A DNA stretch of 37,104 bases from Gemmatimonadota bacterium (GCA_022561145.1 JADFRS010000010.1:1-37104); one strand, 5' to 3'; positions 1-8,329 are shown, numbered from the stretch's first letter. Notes: generated by a model not told the origin, from the sequence alone. Numbers and translations: made by a program.

Positions 1-1
1 G

Positions 2-1225
2 CCCAGCTCACGATGGCCGGCAGTCTGGCGATGGGAGTGGCTGGCCCTACGTCCCGACGACGCCTCGGCGCAGGAGCCACCCGTCGGTACCTGGTCCGGT
101 ATGCTGGAGGTGGCAGCGCTGGAGATGATCTTCCACTTCTCCGAGGCCTCGTCCGGAGGATTCGAAGGCACCATGGACGTGCCGGCGCAGGGAGCCACCG
201 GGGTACCCTTGGGTTCCGTAGTGTTCGAGAATGGGACGCTCAGCTTTCTGATTCCCGGTGCGCCGGGGGGTGCGGGGTATGAGGGTATCTGGTCCGACGA
301 CGAGCAAATGTTTCGAGGTACATTCTCGCAGTCGGGACAGAGCTTCCCCCTGAACCTCTCGCGACCTGACGGTGAAGACGGCGGTCCCGTCCGTCCGCAG
401 ACCCCCGAAGGGCCGTTCCCCTACGAGTCGGTCGATGTGCGCTTCTCCAACACAGCTGCCGGAATCGAGTTGGCCGGCACGCTTACCATTCCGACCGGCG
501 ACGGGCCCTTCCCCACCGTCGTCACGGTCTCGGGATCAGGACCTCAGGATCGCGATGAGACGATCCTCGGCCATCGCCCGTTTGCGGTTCTCGCGGATCA
601 CCTCGGACGCCACGGCGTTGCGGTACTCCGTTTCGACGACCGAGGAATCGGAGAGTCTGAAGGTGACTTCGCCTCGGCAACCTCGCTCGATTTTGCGGAC
701 GACGCCGAAGCCGCCACGGAACGCAACGCGGTCCTTCAGAGGAAACTCTTTCGAATCGTTCTCGAGGAACCGGACGCGGACATCGCGGCCCCTGCCCTTC
801 GCGCCGCTCTCGAGCGCTCGCTCGACGAGATGACGGACGAGCAGCTGGCGCAGGCCGGTATTACGCCCACGACTCGGGGGCAGTTCATCGCGGGTCAAGT
901 CGTGTTCATGAACTCGGCCTGGATGAGGGTCTTTCTCGCTCACGATCCGGCCGAGCCTCTCGCTCACGTGACGGTGCCGGTATTGGCCATCAATGGATCG
1001 CTCGACGTGCAGGTATCGGCGGAACAAAACCTCCCGGGCATCGAGCGGGCGCTGATCGCGGCAGGCAACCGGGACTATACCGTCCGAGAGATGGACGGCC
1101 TCAACCACCTGTTTCAGCCGGCCACGACTGGCGCGCCGGGAGAGTACGCCCTCATCGAGGTGACGCTCGATCCATCGATGTTGGATCTCGTGACCGAGTG
1201 GATTCTGCAGCGTTTCGGGGGCTAG
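2..1225 (+). CDS. Exported alpha/beta hydrolase, 5'-partial, nucleophile region missing
   Basis: The frame is open to the window edge; the Met at 101 is internal. The N-terminal part (GTWSGML... through the repeated SGTF/GTMD-like strands) resembles the beta-sandwich that precedes the hydrolase in this secreted esterase-like family. The hydrolase core then shows GSGPQDRDE and FDDRGIGESEGDF, the acid strand INGSLDVQV and the histidine in GLNHLFQ. Between DDAEAA and ERNAVLQRKLF (near nt 700-725) the family normally has about 85-90 residues including the GHSEGG nucleophile elbow; here they are absent in frame, so the catalytic serine is missing. In addition, the region before ASAQEPPVG is not signal-like in this frame, whereas frame 1 upstream (MAGSLAMGVAGP) is; one extra C in the CCC at 53-55 would explain this. 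The fold call is firm. The gene is probably non-functional or mis-assembled. Confidence 0.8.
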   Translation, partial: PSSRWPAVWRWEWLALRPDDASAQEPPVGTWSGMLEVAALEMIFHFSEASSGGFEGTMDVPAQGATGVPLGSVVFENGTLSFLIPGAPGGAGYEGIWSDDEQMFRGTFSQSGQSFPLNLSRPDGEDGGPVRPQTPEGPFPYESVDVRFSNTAAGIELAGTLTIPTGDGPFPTVVTVSGSGPQDRDETILGHRPFAVLADHLGRHGVAVLRFDDRGIGESEGDFASATSLDFADDAEAATERNAVLQRKLFRIVLEEPDADIAAPALRAALERSLDEMTDEQLAQAGITPTTRGQFIAGQVVFMNSAWMRVFLAHDPAEPLAHVTVPVLAINGSLDVQVSAEQNLPGIERALIAAGNRDYTVREMDGLNHLFQPATTGAPGEYALIEVTLDPSMLDLVTEWILQRFGG

Positions 1226-1368
1226 CGGAACGACCCGGGGCTCAGCCCATCAGACCCACAGTTCCTCCACGCGGTCCAGGCGCTGCTGGACGTCGGCAAC
1301 GTGATCACCGGAAACCTGGCGGTCCGTCCGTGAGTTCCGTACGAAACTCGCGCATACGGAGATGGGGA

Positions 1369-2046
1369 ATGATTACCAAAGGCAAGACATGGGTGCAGCT
1401 TCTCTGGGTCGGGCTGCTGAGCGCATCTGTGATCGCATGCTCGGACTCCTCGACGGCACCCTCCCCAGACACCGCGTTGGAAGAAATCGTGCTGCCCTTG
1501 AGGGTCCACCTACTTCGCTCCTCGCAGGTCGAATCGCTCAACGCGCCACTCACGGTGGAGCAGGCCCAGACGCTGGTCGGGGGCCTAAACGAGGTGTGGG
1601 CACAAGGCAACGTCCGCTGGAGCCTCGAGGTGTTGGTCGAGGAGGACGCCATCGTAACGCCAAACGTATTGCGTGCGTTCAACGGTGGGGCGGCCGTCGA
1701 CTCCCCGGTGCTTCTGGAGGCAATCGGAGGCGATCCCCAGGCAGCCGGTTGGGATGTGTATCTAGTTCGCGACCTCGGGAACGCCGGCTTCAGCGGAGTC
1801 TACTTCGTCGGAACCGGCATCGCTTTCGCCAAGCTCGCCGACGAAAACGGCGTGATCGACCTGGCGAATTTCGGGACGCGGGTCCTTGCCCACGAGCTCG
1901 GGCACTCACTCAGCCTTCCGCACGTGGCGTGTCCCCCCGAGGGAAATCTCATGGCGCCAGGCTGTCCGGGAGAGGTACGGACCCGGCTTACCGACGCTCA
2001 GGTAAGCGCTGCCCGCGCACAGGCGTTGCGCGGACAGCCGTTTTAG
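1369..2046 (+). CDS. Metzincin-type zinc metalloprotease lipoprotein
   Basis: A 225-residue protein. The N-terminus has a signal peptide with a lipobox ending in SVIAC (Cys near residue 23), followed by a Ser/Thr/Pro-rich linker, so it is expected to be a lipid-anchored envelope protein. Near the C-terminus lies HELGHSLSLPH, an HExxHxxxxxH zinc site with serine where metzincins usually have glycine, followed about ten residues later by NLMAPG, which matches a Met-turn. This supports a matrixin/reprolysin-like peptidase; the substrate is unknown. I chose ATG 1369 because the lipobox sits correctly behind it; the frame runs open further upstream but without signal-like sequence. The gene converges on ccdA with 27 nt between stops. 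The 143 nt upstream contain a short coding-like stretch in the frame of the preceding hydrolase but no recognised gene. Confidence 0.8.
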   Translation: MITKGKTWVQLLWVGLLSASVIACSDSSTAPSPDTALEEIVLPLRVHLLRSSQVESLNAPLTVEQAQTLVGGLNEVWAQGNVRWSLEVLVEEDAIVTPNVLRAFNGGAAVDSPVLLEAIGGDPQAAGWDVYLVRDLGNAGFSGVYFVGTGIAFAKLADENGVIDLANFGTRVLAHELGHSLSLPHVACPPEGNLMAPGCPGEVRTRLTDAQVSAARAQALRGQPF

Positions 2047-2073
2047 AGCCTCCCCTACCTCATCAACACCCTT

Positions 2074-2799
2074 CTAGATCCGACTCTGGATCCACTCCGG
2101 CGTGAAGCGCACGAGGTAAGCGCTGAGGATCGTAAACGACCCGGTCACAAGCAGGAGCCCAAGCACGATGAGCATCACGCCTGAGACCTTCTCAACGATG
2201 GGCAGCAACGTGCGGAAGCGGCTGAACCCTTTCAGGAAAGCATCCAGCGCCAGCGCCGATAGCAGGAACGGAATCGCGAGGCCCAGCGAGTAGACCGAAA
2301 GGAGTCCCACCCCCGCCCACACGGTGTCCTGGGTACCGGCCAGTGTGAGGATCGCGCCCAATACCGGCCCGATACAGGGCGTCCAACCGGCTCCGAACGC
2401 GGCCCCGACGCCCAGCGTGCCCAGGTAGCCAGCCGGCTTGTCGTTCACGTGCACACGCCTTTCCCGGAGGAGAGGCGTAATGCGGAAGATCCCTACCAGG
2501 TGCAGCCCGAGAATGATGATCACGACACCACCGATCCGGGCGATCCAATCCTCGTAGTGCTTGAGGAAGACGCCCAGGAAGGACGCCGACGCTCCGAGCA
2601 GGATGAAGATGAGGCTGAAACCCGCCACAAACAGAAGCGAGTGGACGAGCGTAGCCCGCCGGTCCACTCCCTCTTGCAGGTCTTCGAGCGACATCCCCGT
2701 CACGAAGGACAGGTAGCTCGGCACGAGCGGTAGCACGCACGGCGACAGGAACGAGAGTACGCCCGCCATGAGCGCCACGCCTAAACTCACAGAGGTCAT
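2074..2799 (-). CDS. ccdA: Cytochrome c biogenesis protein CcdA
   Basis: A 241-residue polytopic membrane protein that carries reducing equivalents from cytoplasmic thioredoxin across the membrane to periplasmic thiol proteins, including the apocytochrome c pathway. The sequence shows the family hallmark SFLSPCVLPLVPSYLSF in the first helix and the paired GAGWTPCIGPVLGAIL in the fourth, i.e. the two redox cysteines each followed or preceded by proline. About six hydrophobic helices are visible, and the length is normal for the short CcdA form. The ATG at 2799 overlaps the stop of the upstream phospholipase-D-like gene (ATGA at 2796-2799), so translation is probably coupled. A longer frame starting upstream would lie inside the neighbour and has no CcdA-like residues. 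The CxxCH cytochrome-like protein and SCO1 elsewhere in the window are plausible clients of this pathway; this is inference. Confidence 0.93.
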   Translation of the reverse strand: MTSVSLGVALMAGVLSFLSPCVLPLVPSYLSFVTGMSLEDLQEGVDRRATLVHSLLFVAGFSLIFILLGASASFLGVFLKHYEDWIARIGGVVIIILGLHLVGIFRITPLLRERRVHVNDKPAGYLGTLGVGAAFGAGWTPCIGPVLGAILTLAGTQDTVWAGVGLLSVYSLGLAIPFLLSALALDAFLKGFSRFRTLLPIVEKVSGVMLIVLGLLLVTGSFTILSAYLVRFTPEWIQSRI

Positions 2800-4310
2800 G
2801 GCGTGTCTCCCGGCTCGAGCAAACTCTCGATGCGGGCGCGCCGGCTGTGCGCTATGGCACGCACGCCCATCACCACACCGATCCACCCGAGGCCGACGGC
2901 CACAGCCCAGCCGATCACCGCTGGAAAAAGCGCCGCCAGTACCGCAGCGACCAACACGATGATGGACACGGTCCCGAGCACGGTGCGGTCTTCTCGCCCG
3001 AGATTGCGGCGTCCCGCGAGGGCACCACCAAACGTGGAGCCCGCTCGAAGCAACTGCGCCATGTGCCATGGCACGACGCCGGTGCCGGCGGCCATCATCG
3101 CCTCCAGCCGGCTCGCCAGCGTGCCTTCGGGGTCCAGAGGCGTATGCGAGTCGTGGGGCAAGAGCGCACCCACGCTTTCCGATTTATGCAACGATCGACC
3201 CCCTGGGAGCACAATTTCAACTGAAGAAGCCAAGTCGGCCATGAACAGACCTTCGAGCTGCCCAGCCAACGACGCATCCATAACGCCCACATCAATCTCC
3301 CAGTTCCCCAGAAGACTGGCCGCATTGAGGTTGCTGGACCCGACTCGGCACCACATTCCATCGGCGACCGAGGTCTTCGCGTGAATCATGGGCCCTTGCC
3401 ACTCGAACAGCCTCACGCCGGCCTGCAGCAAAGGACGATAGCCCGCTCGGGACAGGCTGCCCACCAGCGGCCAGTTGTTGTTGGCCGGCACGAGGACCCT
3501 CACGTCCACACCATGGCGGGCTGCGGCCCTCAGTGCCTCCGACAGTGAACGGGGGGCCACGAAGTACGGATCGGTGATCCACAGACGCTGCCGCACGCTG
3601 GCGGCGACGAACTGGAGCGTTCGCTGGACCCGCGCGCGCCAGGGCTCACCCTCGATGAGCCACACCGAGCAATCGCCCACGCTCTCGGCAGACTCCGGGC
3701 CATCGGAGAGATCCTCGGGAACCCGGTCGCCTTCTTCGCTCCAGATCCGCTCGAACGCCATGGCCGCCTGCGCCGCAGCGGGACCTCGGACCTCGAGGCC
3801 CGTATCACGCCACGGCGGCTCATCCCGCGTACCCGCCCACTCGACGCCTACGCAAAAACCTCCCACGAAGGCTACGGTTCCGTCGACACATACCAGCTTG
3901 CGGTGGTCTCTCTGCAGTACGCCCAGGGGATCGCGAACGCTGGGACGGTTGAACGCCCGTACCTCAACGCCAGCCGCACGGAAAGGCTTCCAGTACTTGC
4001 GCGGCGTGGCCCAAGAGCCGACCCAGTCGTACAGGACCCGGACCTGTACGCCCTCACGGGCCTTCTCGACCAGCACCTCGCGGAACTGGCGCCCGACTCG
4101 GTCGTTACGCAGCAAATAGTTCTCGAAGTGGACGAACCGCTGCGCCGACTCGATGGCTTCGAGCCACGCTGAGAACGTCGACGGGCCATCGAACTGAAGG
4201 GTCACGGCGTTGCCCCGGATCTCGGGGGAGCCCGTGACCCGCTCGAGGGCGGCCCTCGGGAACTCACCGTCCGTCGGCTCGACCGGTCCACCAAGGGCGG
4301 ATTTGGGCAT
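2796..4310 (-). CDS. Phospholipase D/cardiolipin synthase-like protein with C-terminal membrane hairpin
   Basis: A 504-residue protein with two HKD motifs: HRKLVCVD at about residues 136-143 and HAKTSVAD at about 310-317. Each keeps the His, Lys and Asp that make the PLD phosphatidyl-transfer site, and the strands VAFVGGF and WCRVGSSNLN that follow are typical of bacterial cardiolipin synthases. It probably transfers or hydrolyses phosphatidyl groups, most likely making cardiolipin. Unlike classical Cls, which has two N-terminal membrane helices, the N-terminus here is soluble and two hydrophobic helices lie at about residues 443-485 near the C-terminus. I chose ATG 4310; the frame extends to 4454 but that would run into the Fur-type gene and has low-complexity sequence. 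The stop overlaps the ccdA start by 4 nt. Confidence 0.85.
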   Translation of the reverse strand: MPKSALGGPVEPTDGEFPRAALERVTGSPEIRGNAVTLQFDGPSTFSAWLEAIESAQRFVHFENYLLRNDRVGRQFREVLVEKAREGVQVRVLYDWVGSWATPRKYWKPFRAAGVEVRAFNRPSVRDPLGVLQRDHRKLVCVDGTVAFVGGFCVGVEWAGTRDEPPWRDTGLEVRGPAAAQAAMAFERIWSEEGDRVPEDLSDGPESAESVGDCSVWLIEGEPWRARVQRTLQFVAASVRQRLWITDPYFVAPRSLSEALRAAARHGVDVRVLVPANNNWPLVGSLSRAGYRPLLQAGVRLFEWQGPMIHAKTSVADGMWCRVGSSNLNAASLLGNWEIDVGVMDASLAGQLEGLFMADLASSVEIVLPGGRSLHKSESVGALLPHDSHTPLDPEGTLASRLEAMMAAGTGVVPWHMAQLLRAGSTFGGALAGRRNLGREDRTVLGTVSIIVLVAAVLAALFPAVIGWAVAVGLGWIGVVMGVRAIAHSRRARIESLLEPGDTP

Positions 4311-4365
4311 CAGGGTGTCGAGCGACGGTTCGGCATGCTGGATCGCCCCTACCTGTGAGGGAGCT

Positions 4366-4866
4366 TCAGACCGAGTCGATCGGGCAGATGAGGCCCTCTC
4401 GGGGCAGCGAGACGCCTGCCGACTGGCACTCACGGCAGAGACCGTAGATCTCAAGCTTGTGCCGTATCGGCCTGAAGCCGTGCTGGGCGGTCACCAACGC
4501 CTCGATCTGATGAACGGCAGAGTCGTGGAACTCAGCGACCGTGCCGCAGTGGAGGCAAATGAGGTGCTCATGGAGGGGCTCGCGAGAGAGGCGGTGCTCG
4601 TAGCGCTTGAAGCCCTCACCGAAGTCGTTCTCGGCCACGAGATTGCTCTTCACCAACAGGTCCAGGGTCCTGTAGATCGTGGCCTTGCCGATGCGCTCGC
4701 CGACAGCGCGCATCTCGCGCTCGATGTCGTCGACCGACAGATGCTCGACCGACGAGAACACGACATCCGCCACGACCTCACGCTGATGCGTGACGGGTAG
4801 ACCCTGCTCACGCAAGTAGCGGCTGAACAGCCTGATGTACGCATCGGTCTCAGTCGTAGCGCTCAC
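4366..4866 (-). CDS. Fur-family metal-responsive transcriptional regulator
   Basis: A 166-residue protein of normal Fur length. The N-terminal half is the winged-helix DNA-binding domain (GLPVTHQREVVADVVF, then HLSVDDIEREM and the recognition-helix region GKATIYRTLDLLV). The C-terminal dimerisation half has ICLHCG at about 104-107 and CRECQ at about 144-147, the two CxxC pairs of the structural zinc site, plus the histidine-rich HRLSREPLHEHLIC regulatory-site region. Whether it senses iron, zinc, manganese or peroxide cannot be read from the sequence. The start is GTG at 4866, preceded by AAGAGGAA at good spacing, and it overlaps the stop of the upstream gene (GTGA at 4863-4866). Its operon partners are a phospholipase-D-like enzyme, CcdA and an unknown protein. 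Confidence 0.9.
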   Translation of the reverse strand: MSATTETDAYIRLFSRYLREQGLPVTHQREVVADVVFSSVEHLSVDDIEREMRAVGERIGKATIYRTLDLLVKSNLVAENDFGEGFKRYEHRLSREPLHEHLICLHCGTVAEFHDSAVHQIEALVTAQHGFRPIRHKLEIYGLCRECQSAGVSLPREGLICPIDSV

Positions 4867-5285
4867 GATTCCTCTTGGTTCTCCAGCAGTCCTGTATCGA
4901 ACTCTTCCATCAATGCTTCAAATTTACGCGGGTCGCCCCCGATCTCCACCACCTTGGGCTCCCCGAGGTCGACTTCGCTCCGACGCACGACACCCTCCAT
5001 AACGTGAGGAAGCCGATCTGGAGGTGCGATGCCCTCCTCGGTCAGGCCCCGATCAACCCGAAGCTCCGTACCAGTTTGTTCGGCGGAATACCTTGCCGTG
5101 ATCAACCTTCGCTTGCCCTGCTCCGCAAAGCACCCGACCGCCACCAGGCCCCATTCTTTCCTTCCCTTGATAAGGGGTGGGAAGATCCATAGCTGGTCGA
5201 TTTCTGCGGGCCCCAGGCGCCGCCCCAACTCCTGCAAGGTTCTCGGAAGGGCTTCAGGTACTCCGGGCCCAGGGTCACTACTCAA
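4863..5285 (-). CDS. Conserved-looking protein of unknown function
   Basis: A 140-residue acidic, soluble protein; I do not recognise the family. Visible parts are an N-terminal helix (PRTLQELGRRLGPAEIDQLWIF), then alternating short strands such as WGLVAVGCFA and RRLITARYS that look like an alpha/beta sandwich, and a charged helical C-terminus. There is no signal peptide or membrane helix. It is likely real: it is flanked by genes in tight array, the start (TTG at 5285) is preceded by CAGGAG, which spans the stop of the DHH gene, and its stop overlaps the Fur gene start by 4 nt. The alternative is a start at a later internal codon. Position between a nanoRNase and Fur gives no functional clue. 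Confidence 0.65.
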   Translation of the reverse strand: MSSDPGPGVPEALPRTLQELGRRLGPAEIDQLWIFPPLIKGRKEWGLVAVGCFAEQGKRRLITARYSAEQTGTELRVDRGLTEEGIAPPDRLPHVMEGVVRRSEVDLGEPKVVEIGGDPRKFEALMEEFDTGLLENQEES

Positions 5286-5291
5286 GATACT

Positions 5292-6335
5292 TCACTCCTG
5301 GCTATCGGTTCCGGTCGGTGATTCCGTGTTCTCCACGGCCTGGCGGGTAGCTTCTACGACCTCGGCCCGTACACTTTCGAGCGACCCCACCACCAGTGCA
5401 CCCGCCGCGCGCACATGGCCCCCACCTCCAAATCGGCGGGCGAGGGCATTCACGTCCACGGGACCGTTGGAGCGGAACGACACCTTGGTCGTGTTCTCCT
5501 TGGTCTCTCGGAAGAGAAGGGCCACCTTCACGCCTTCTATCGAGCGCGGATAATCCACGAGGTTCTCGAGATCATCGGGGACCGCCCCGAGCTCCTTGTA
5601 CTCCTTTGTGGGAACGGTCACCCAAGCCACGCCGGAGTGCTCGTCTACCTCGAGATGGGTCAGCGCGTGCCGGAGCAACTGGAACCGGCGAAGCGGCACA
5701 GCCCCGAAGACCTCGCGGTGCATCTCATCGGGCTCCACCCCCCGCCCAATCAACTCGGCCACCACCTGGTGGCACCGCGCCGTGGAGTTGCTGAAGCGAA
5801 AACCCCCCGTGTCCGTCAGAATCGCCACATACATGCCGCGGACCGCCTCCTCGGTCCACGGACCGCCCGCCACGGACAGGACATCGAACACGAGTTCGCC
5901 GGTAGCAGAGGCGTCGGCCGCCCGGAACGACACACCCTCGATGGAATCCTCACCCTCCGGATGGTGGTCGATCACGACGGTTGGAAGCCCCTTGATGAGC
6001 GGCCGCGTACGTCCGATGCGGTGCTTTTCTCCCGTGTCGAGCACAACCGCGACGTCCGCCTCTTCGCACAGCTTCGCGCTCTCGGGCCCGGCAGCGTCCG
6101 CGATCCAGAAAGAACCGTCGAATAGAAACCGGTAGCGGTCGGGGAACGGCGTGGGGTTCACGATCCAGGCCTCGACCCCCCGCGCTCTGAGCCACGAACC
6201 GAAGGCCACCTGCGATCCGGCACCGTCGCCGTCGGCGTTCAGATGCGTAGTGAGGATCGCACGCTTCTTTCCCTCCAATGCGGTGAGCACCCCATCGATG
6301 GCCTCTAGCCGATCTTCGGGGGTCTGGTAGGTCAT
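5292..6335 (-). CDS. nrnA: DHH/DHHA1 phosphoesterase, NrnA-type oligoribonuclease/pAp phosphatase
   Basis: A 347-residue cytoplasmic metal-dependent phosphoesterase. The N-terminal DHH domain shows the manganese ligands in LNADGDGAGSQ, VVLDTGEKH, the signature VIDHHPEG, and ILTDTGGFRFSN. The C-terminal DHHA1 domain has the substrate-binding RRFGGGGHVRAAGA. Length and motif order match NrnA, which degrades oligonucleotides of 2-5 nt and dephosphorylates pAp, the by-product of sulfate assimilation and acyl-carrier-protein maturation. The presence of a dephospho-CoA kinase just upstream makes a link to pAp from 4'-phosphopantetheine transfer attractive, but that is inference. The ATG at 6335 has no close competitor. 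The stop lies 6 nt before the start of the next gene, and its last codons carry that gene's ribosome-binding site. Confidence 0.9.
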   Translation of the reverse strand: MTYQTPEDRLEAIDGVLTALEGKKRAILTTHLNADGDGAGSQVAFGSWLRARGVEAWIVNPTPFPDRYRFLFDGSFWIADAAGPESAKLCEEADVAVVLDTGEKHRIGRTRPLIKGLPTVVIDHHPEGEDSIEGVSFRAADASATGELVFDVLSVAGGPWTEEAVRGMYVAILTDTGGFRFSNSTARCHQVVAELIGRGVEPDEMHREVFGAVPLRRFQLLRHALTHLEVDEHSGVAWVTVPTKEYKELGAVPDDLENLVDYPRSIEGVKVALLFRETKENTTKVSFRSNGPVDVNALARRFGGGGHVRAAGALVVGSLESVRAEVVEATRQAVENTESPTGTDSQE

Positions 6336-6428
6336 ACGCGCGGCGTACTCCTCTGAGAACGGATCGCAGGGTGGATCGAGGCTGAAGTGTCCGTCATTTG
6401 GCTGCGGGTCGCAAGGCCACGCCGGGCC

Positions 6429-7706
6429 TCAAGGCAGGTGTTTCCGGACCTTCGCCCAGGTAGAGGCCAGGTGGACGATCCACGGAGTGGTCGCGCCCCG
6501 GACGCGGGACCGGCCAAGCGCGTCGAGGAGGGCGGCAGGCTCGTTGGCGTGGGGAGCCACCTCGACGAACGCACCGGTGACCTCGTCCACCGTGTGCGCG
6601 TCGGATCCCGCGCCACGGGCTCGGCCCCAGCGCTCTGCCAACACCTCGGCCGGGCCGTTGAGCCTTCCGGGGTGTAGGCGCGCGTTGAATACCTCCACGA
6701 TGTCCACCTCGGGCATGAGCTCCTCGGCGTATTTACCCGAGGCACCCTTGCCACTGGCGTACGGGTGGGGAAGGTAGACCAGTCCACCTTGTGCCTTGAT
6801 AAGGCTACAGGTCTCGGCCGCCGGCGTGCCCTTGGGGATTTCCTGTCGAAGGTATAGACCGATCACGTCGATCCCCTCCGCGGTCTTCACCTCCTCTCCC
6901 GCAATCACCTCGTCGGGATACCGGGCGGACATCGCCAACGCCACCTCTAGACGGTTGTGATCCGTGATAGCGATGCGCTGAACCCCACGCGCGCGGGCCC
7001 TGGCGAGCACGGCTTCGGGGTCCGAGAGGCAGTCGAACGAGGCTGACGTGTGCATATGGAGATCCATGCGCACCCGGCCACCCGCGGGCTCGTCCAGGCC
7101 CGACGTCGGGAAGCCCGCCCGAATCTCATCGAGCAGGACGTGCGCACGCTCAGCGAGATCCTCCAGCGTACCGGCGTTCACGAGCACACGGTCGGCCCGG
7201 CCACGCTTTTCTTCGGATGGAAGCTGGGCGGCCATTACGCGACGGGCATCGCCCTCCGACATTCCACGAAGACGGGTAAGGCGGTTGAGCCGCACCTCGT
7301 CGGGCGCATCCACGACGACCGTCACGTGGAAGTCGGCCTCGAGATCCGCCTCGAACAACAACGGCACTTCCGAGACCACCAGGTCCACCCGTTTCTCATG
7401 TTGAGCCCGCATCCATTGATCACGCAGCGTCCAGATCCGGGGGTGGAGTAGGCTCTCGAGGCGTTCCTTCGCCGCCTTGTCCTGAAAAACGACGCCACGA
7501 AGTACGTCTCGGTCGAGCGAGCCATCCGGAGTGAGCACCTCGGAGCCGAAGGCCTCCACCACCGCCGCCAGTCCCGTAGTACCCGGCGCCACCACATCCC
7601 TGGCAAGCGCATCGGCGCTGATCACCGGCAACCCCGCCTGCCGCCAAACGTCCGCCACAGAACTCTTGCCGGAGGCCACGTTTCCAGTGAGGCCGACCGA
7701 GATCAC
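6429..7706 (-). CDS. coaE: Dephospho-CoA kinase fused to a PHP-domain phosphoesterase
   Basis: A 425-residue two-domain protein. Residues 1 to about 205 are dephospho-CoA kinase, the last step of CoA synthesis (ATP phosphorylates the ribose 3'-OH): P-loop GLTGNVASGKSS, ISADALARDVV, LLHPRI, SEVPLLFEADLEADF and the lid RLRGMSEGDARRVMAAQLPSEEKRGRAD. From about residue 212 a PHP domain follows with its metal ligands: DLHMHTSASFDCLS, AITDHNRLE, GEEVKT, LPHPYA and GSDAHT. This is a complete TrpH-like PHP phosphoesterase (RNase AM-type or nucleotide phosphatase). GTG at 7706 overlaps the dedA stop (GTGA 7703-7706), has GGAGG upstream, and begins directly with VISVGLTG; the frame extends further but would overlap DedA. 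The fusion is continuous with no stop or frameshift between domains. Confidence 0.9.
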   Translation of the reverse strand: MISVGLTGNVASGKSSVADVWRQAGLPVISADALARDVVAPGTTGLAAVVEAFGSEVLTPDGSLDRDVLRGVVFQDKAAKERLESLLHPRIWTLRDQWMRAQHEKRVDLVVSEVPLLFEADLEADFHVTVVVDAPDEVRLNRLTRLRGMSEGDARRVMAAQLPSEEKRGRADRVLVNAGTLEDLAERAHVLLDEIRAGFPTSGLDEPAGGRVRMDLHMHTSASFDCLSDPEAVLARARARGVQRIAITDHNRLEVALAMSARYPDEVIAGEEVKTAEGIDVIGLYLRQEIPKGTPAAETCSLIKAQGGLVYLPHPYASGKGASGKYAEELMPEVDIVEVFNARLHPGRLNGPAEVLAERWGRARGAGSDAHTVDEVTGAFVEVAPHANEPAALLDALGRSRVRGATTPWIVHLASTWAKVRKHLP

Positions 7707-8329
7707 GGGGCCAGGGCCTCCGGATCCGGCACGGCGCGTTGGGCCAGGCGTCGCCTCAACTCCCACCCGAGGAGGAGCAGTCCGAGGACGAGGACGACGG
7801 CGATGCCCACGCCGAACCTCCTACTCGCCCACCCCCACCCCACATTAGCGATGTAAGCCGTGCCGAGCACGCCGACGCCCCACCCGATCACGCCAAGCAC
7901 GTCGAATAGCAAGAAGCGTCCGTAAGTGATCTTTGTCGATCCGGCTACGAGCGGCATCAGGGTGCGGACGAAAGGCACCAGACGGGACATCGAGATCGCC
8001 AGACCCGGATGTTTCTTTAGCAGAGCCCGTGCACGTCCTGCCTGCTTGCGCCCAGCCCGTTCCAAGCGGTCCGGCCCCCGTAGGAGCCGGCGACGGCCCG
8101 TGCGGCCGATCCAAAAACCTACGGAGTCACCGAGAAGGGCGCCGACCACCGTAGCGGCGGTTAGCGCCCATAGGGGGAAGCTGCCCTGGAGCGCGAAAGC
8201 CATCGCGACGATGATGGTAGGTTCGGCTGGCACGACGAGGCCCACGATGAGGGCGGTTTCGGAAAAAGTCATCGCCACGACCAGCCACAGCCCATACTGG
8301 GTGACAATCTCGGCGATCCACGCAAGCAC
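7703..8329 (-). CDS. DedA-family membrane protein
   Basis: A 208-residue integral membrane protein. It has the DedA/VTT-domain pattern: a first helix (YGLWLVVAMTFSETALIVGLVVPAEPTII) with an acidic residue and the proline-glycine re-entrant loop, then VVGALLGDSVGFWIGR, then SRLVPFVRTLMPLVAGSTKITYGRF, which carries the essential arginines of the family, and two to three C-terminal helices. DedA proteins act as lipid transporters or flippases (undecaprenyl phosphate or phosphatidylethanolamine) and depend on the proton motive force; the exact substrate here is unknown. The start GTG at 8329 lacks a clear Shine-Dalgarno. The stop overlaps the coaE-PHP start by 4 nt. The 82 nt upstream contain no recognised signal. 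Confidence 0.88.
   Translation of the reverse strand: MLAWIAEIVTQYGLWLVVAMTFSETALIVGLVVPAEPTIIVAMAFALQGSFPLWALTAATVVGALLGDSVGFWIGRTGRRRLLRGPDRLERAGRKQAGRARALLKKHPGLAISMSRLVPFVRTLMPLVAGSTKITYGRFLLFDVLGVIGWGVGVLGTAYIANVGWGWASRRFGVGIAVVLVLGLLLLGWELRRRLAQRAVPDPEALAP

Noticed and set aside
4210-4800. Open frame of 196 codons on the plus strand
   Set aside because: Antisense to the Fur-type gene, which has complete zinc and winged-helix motifs.
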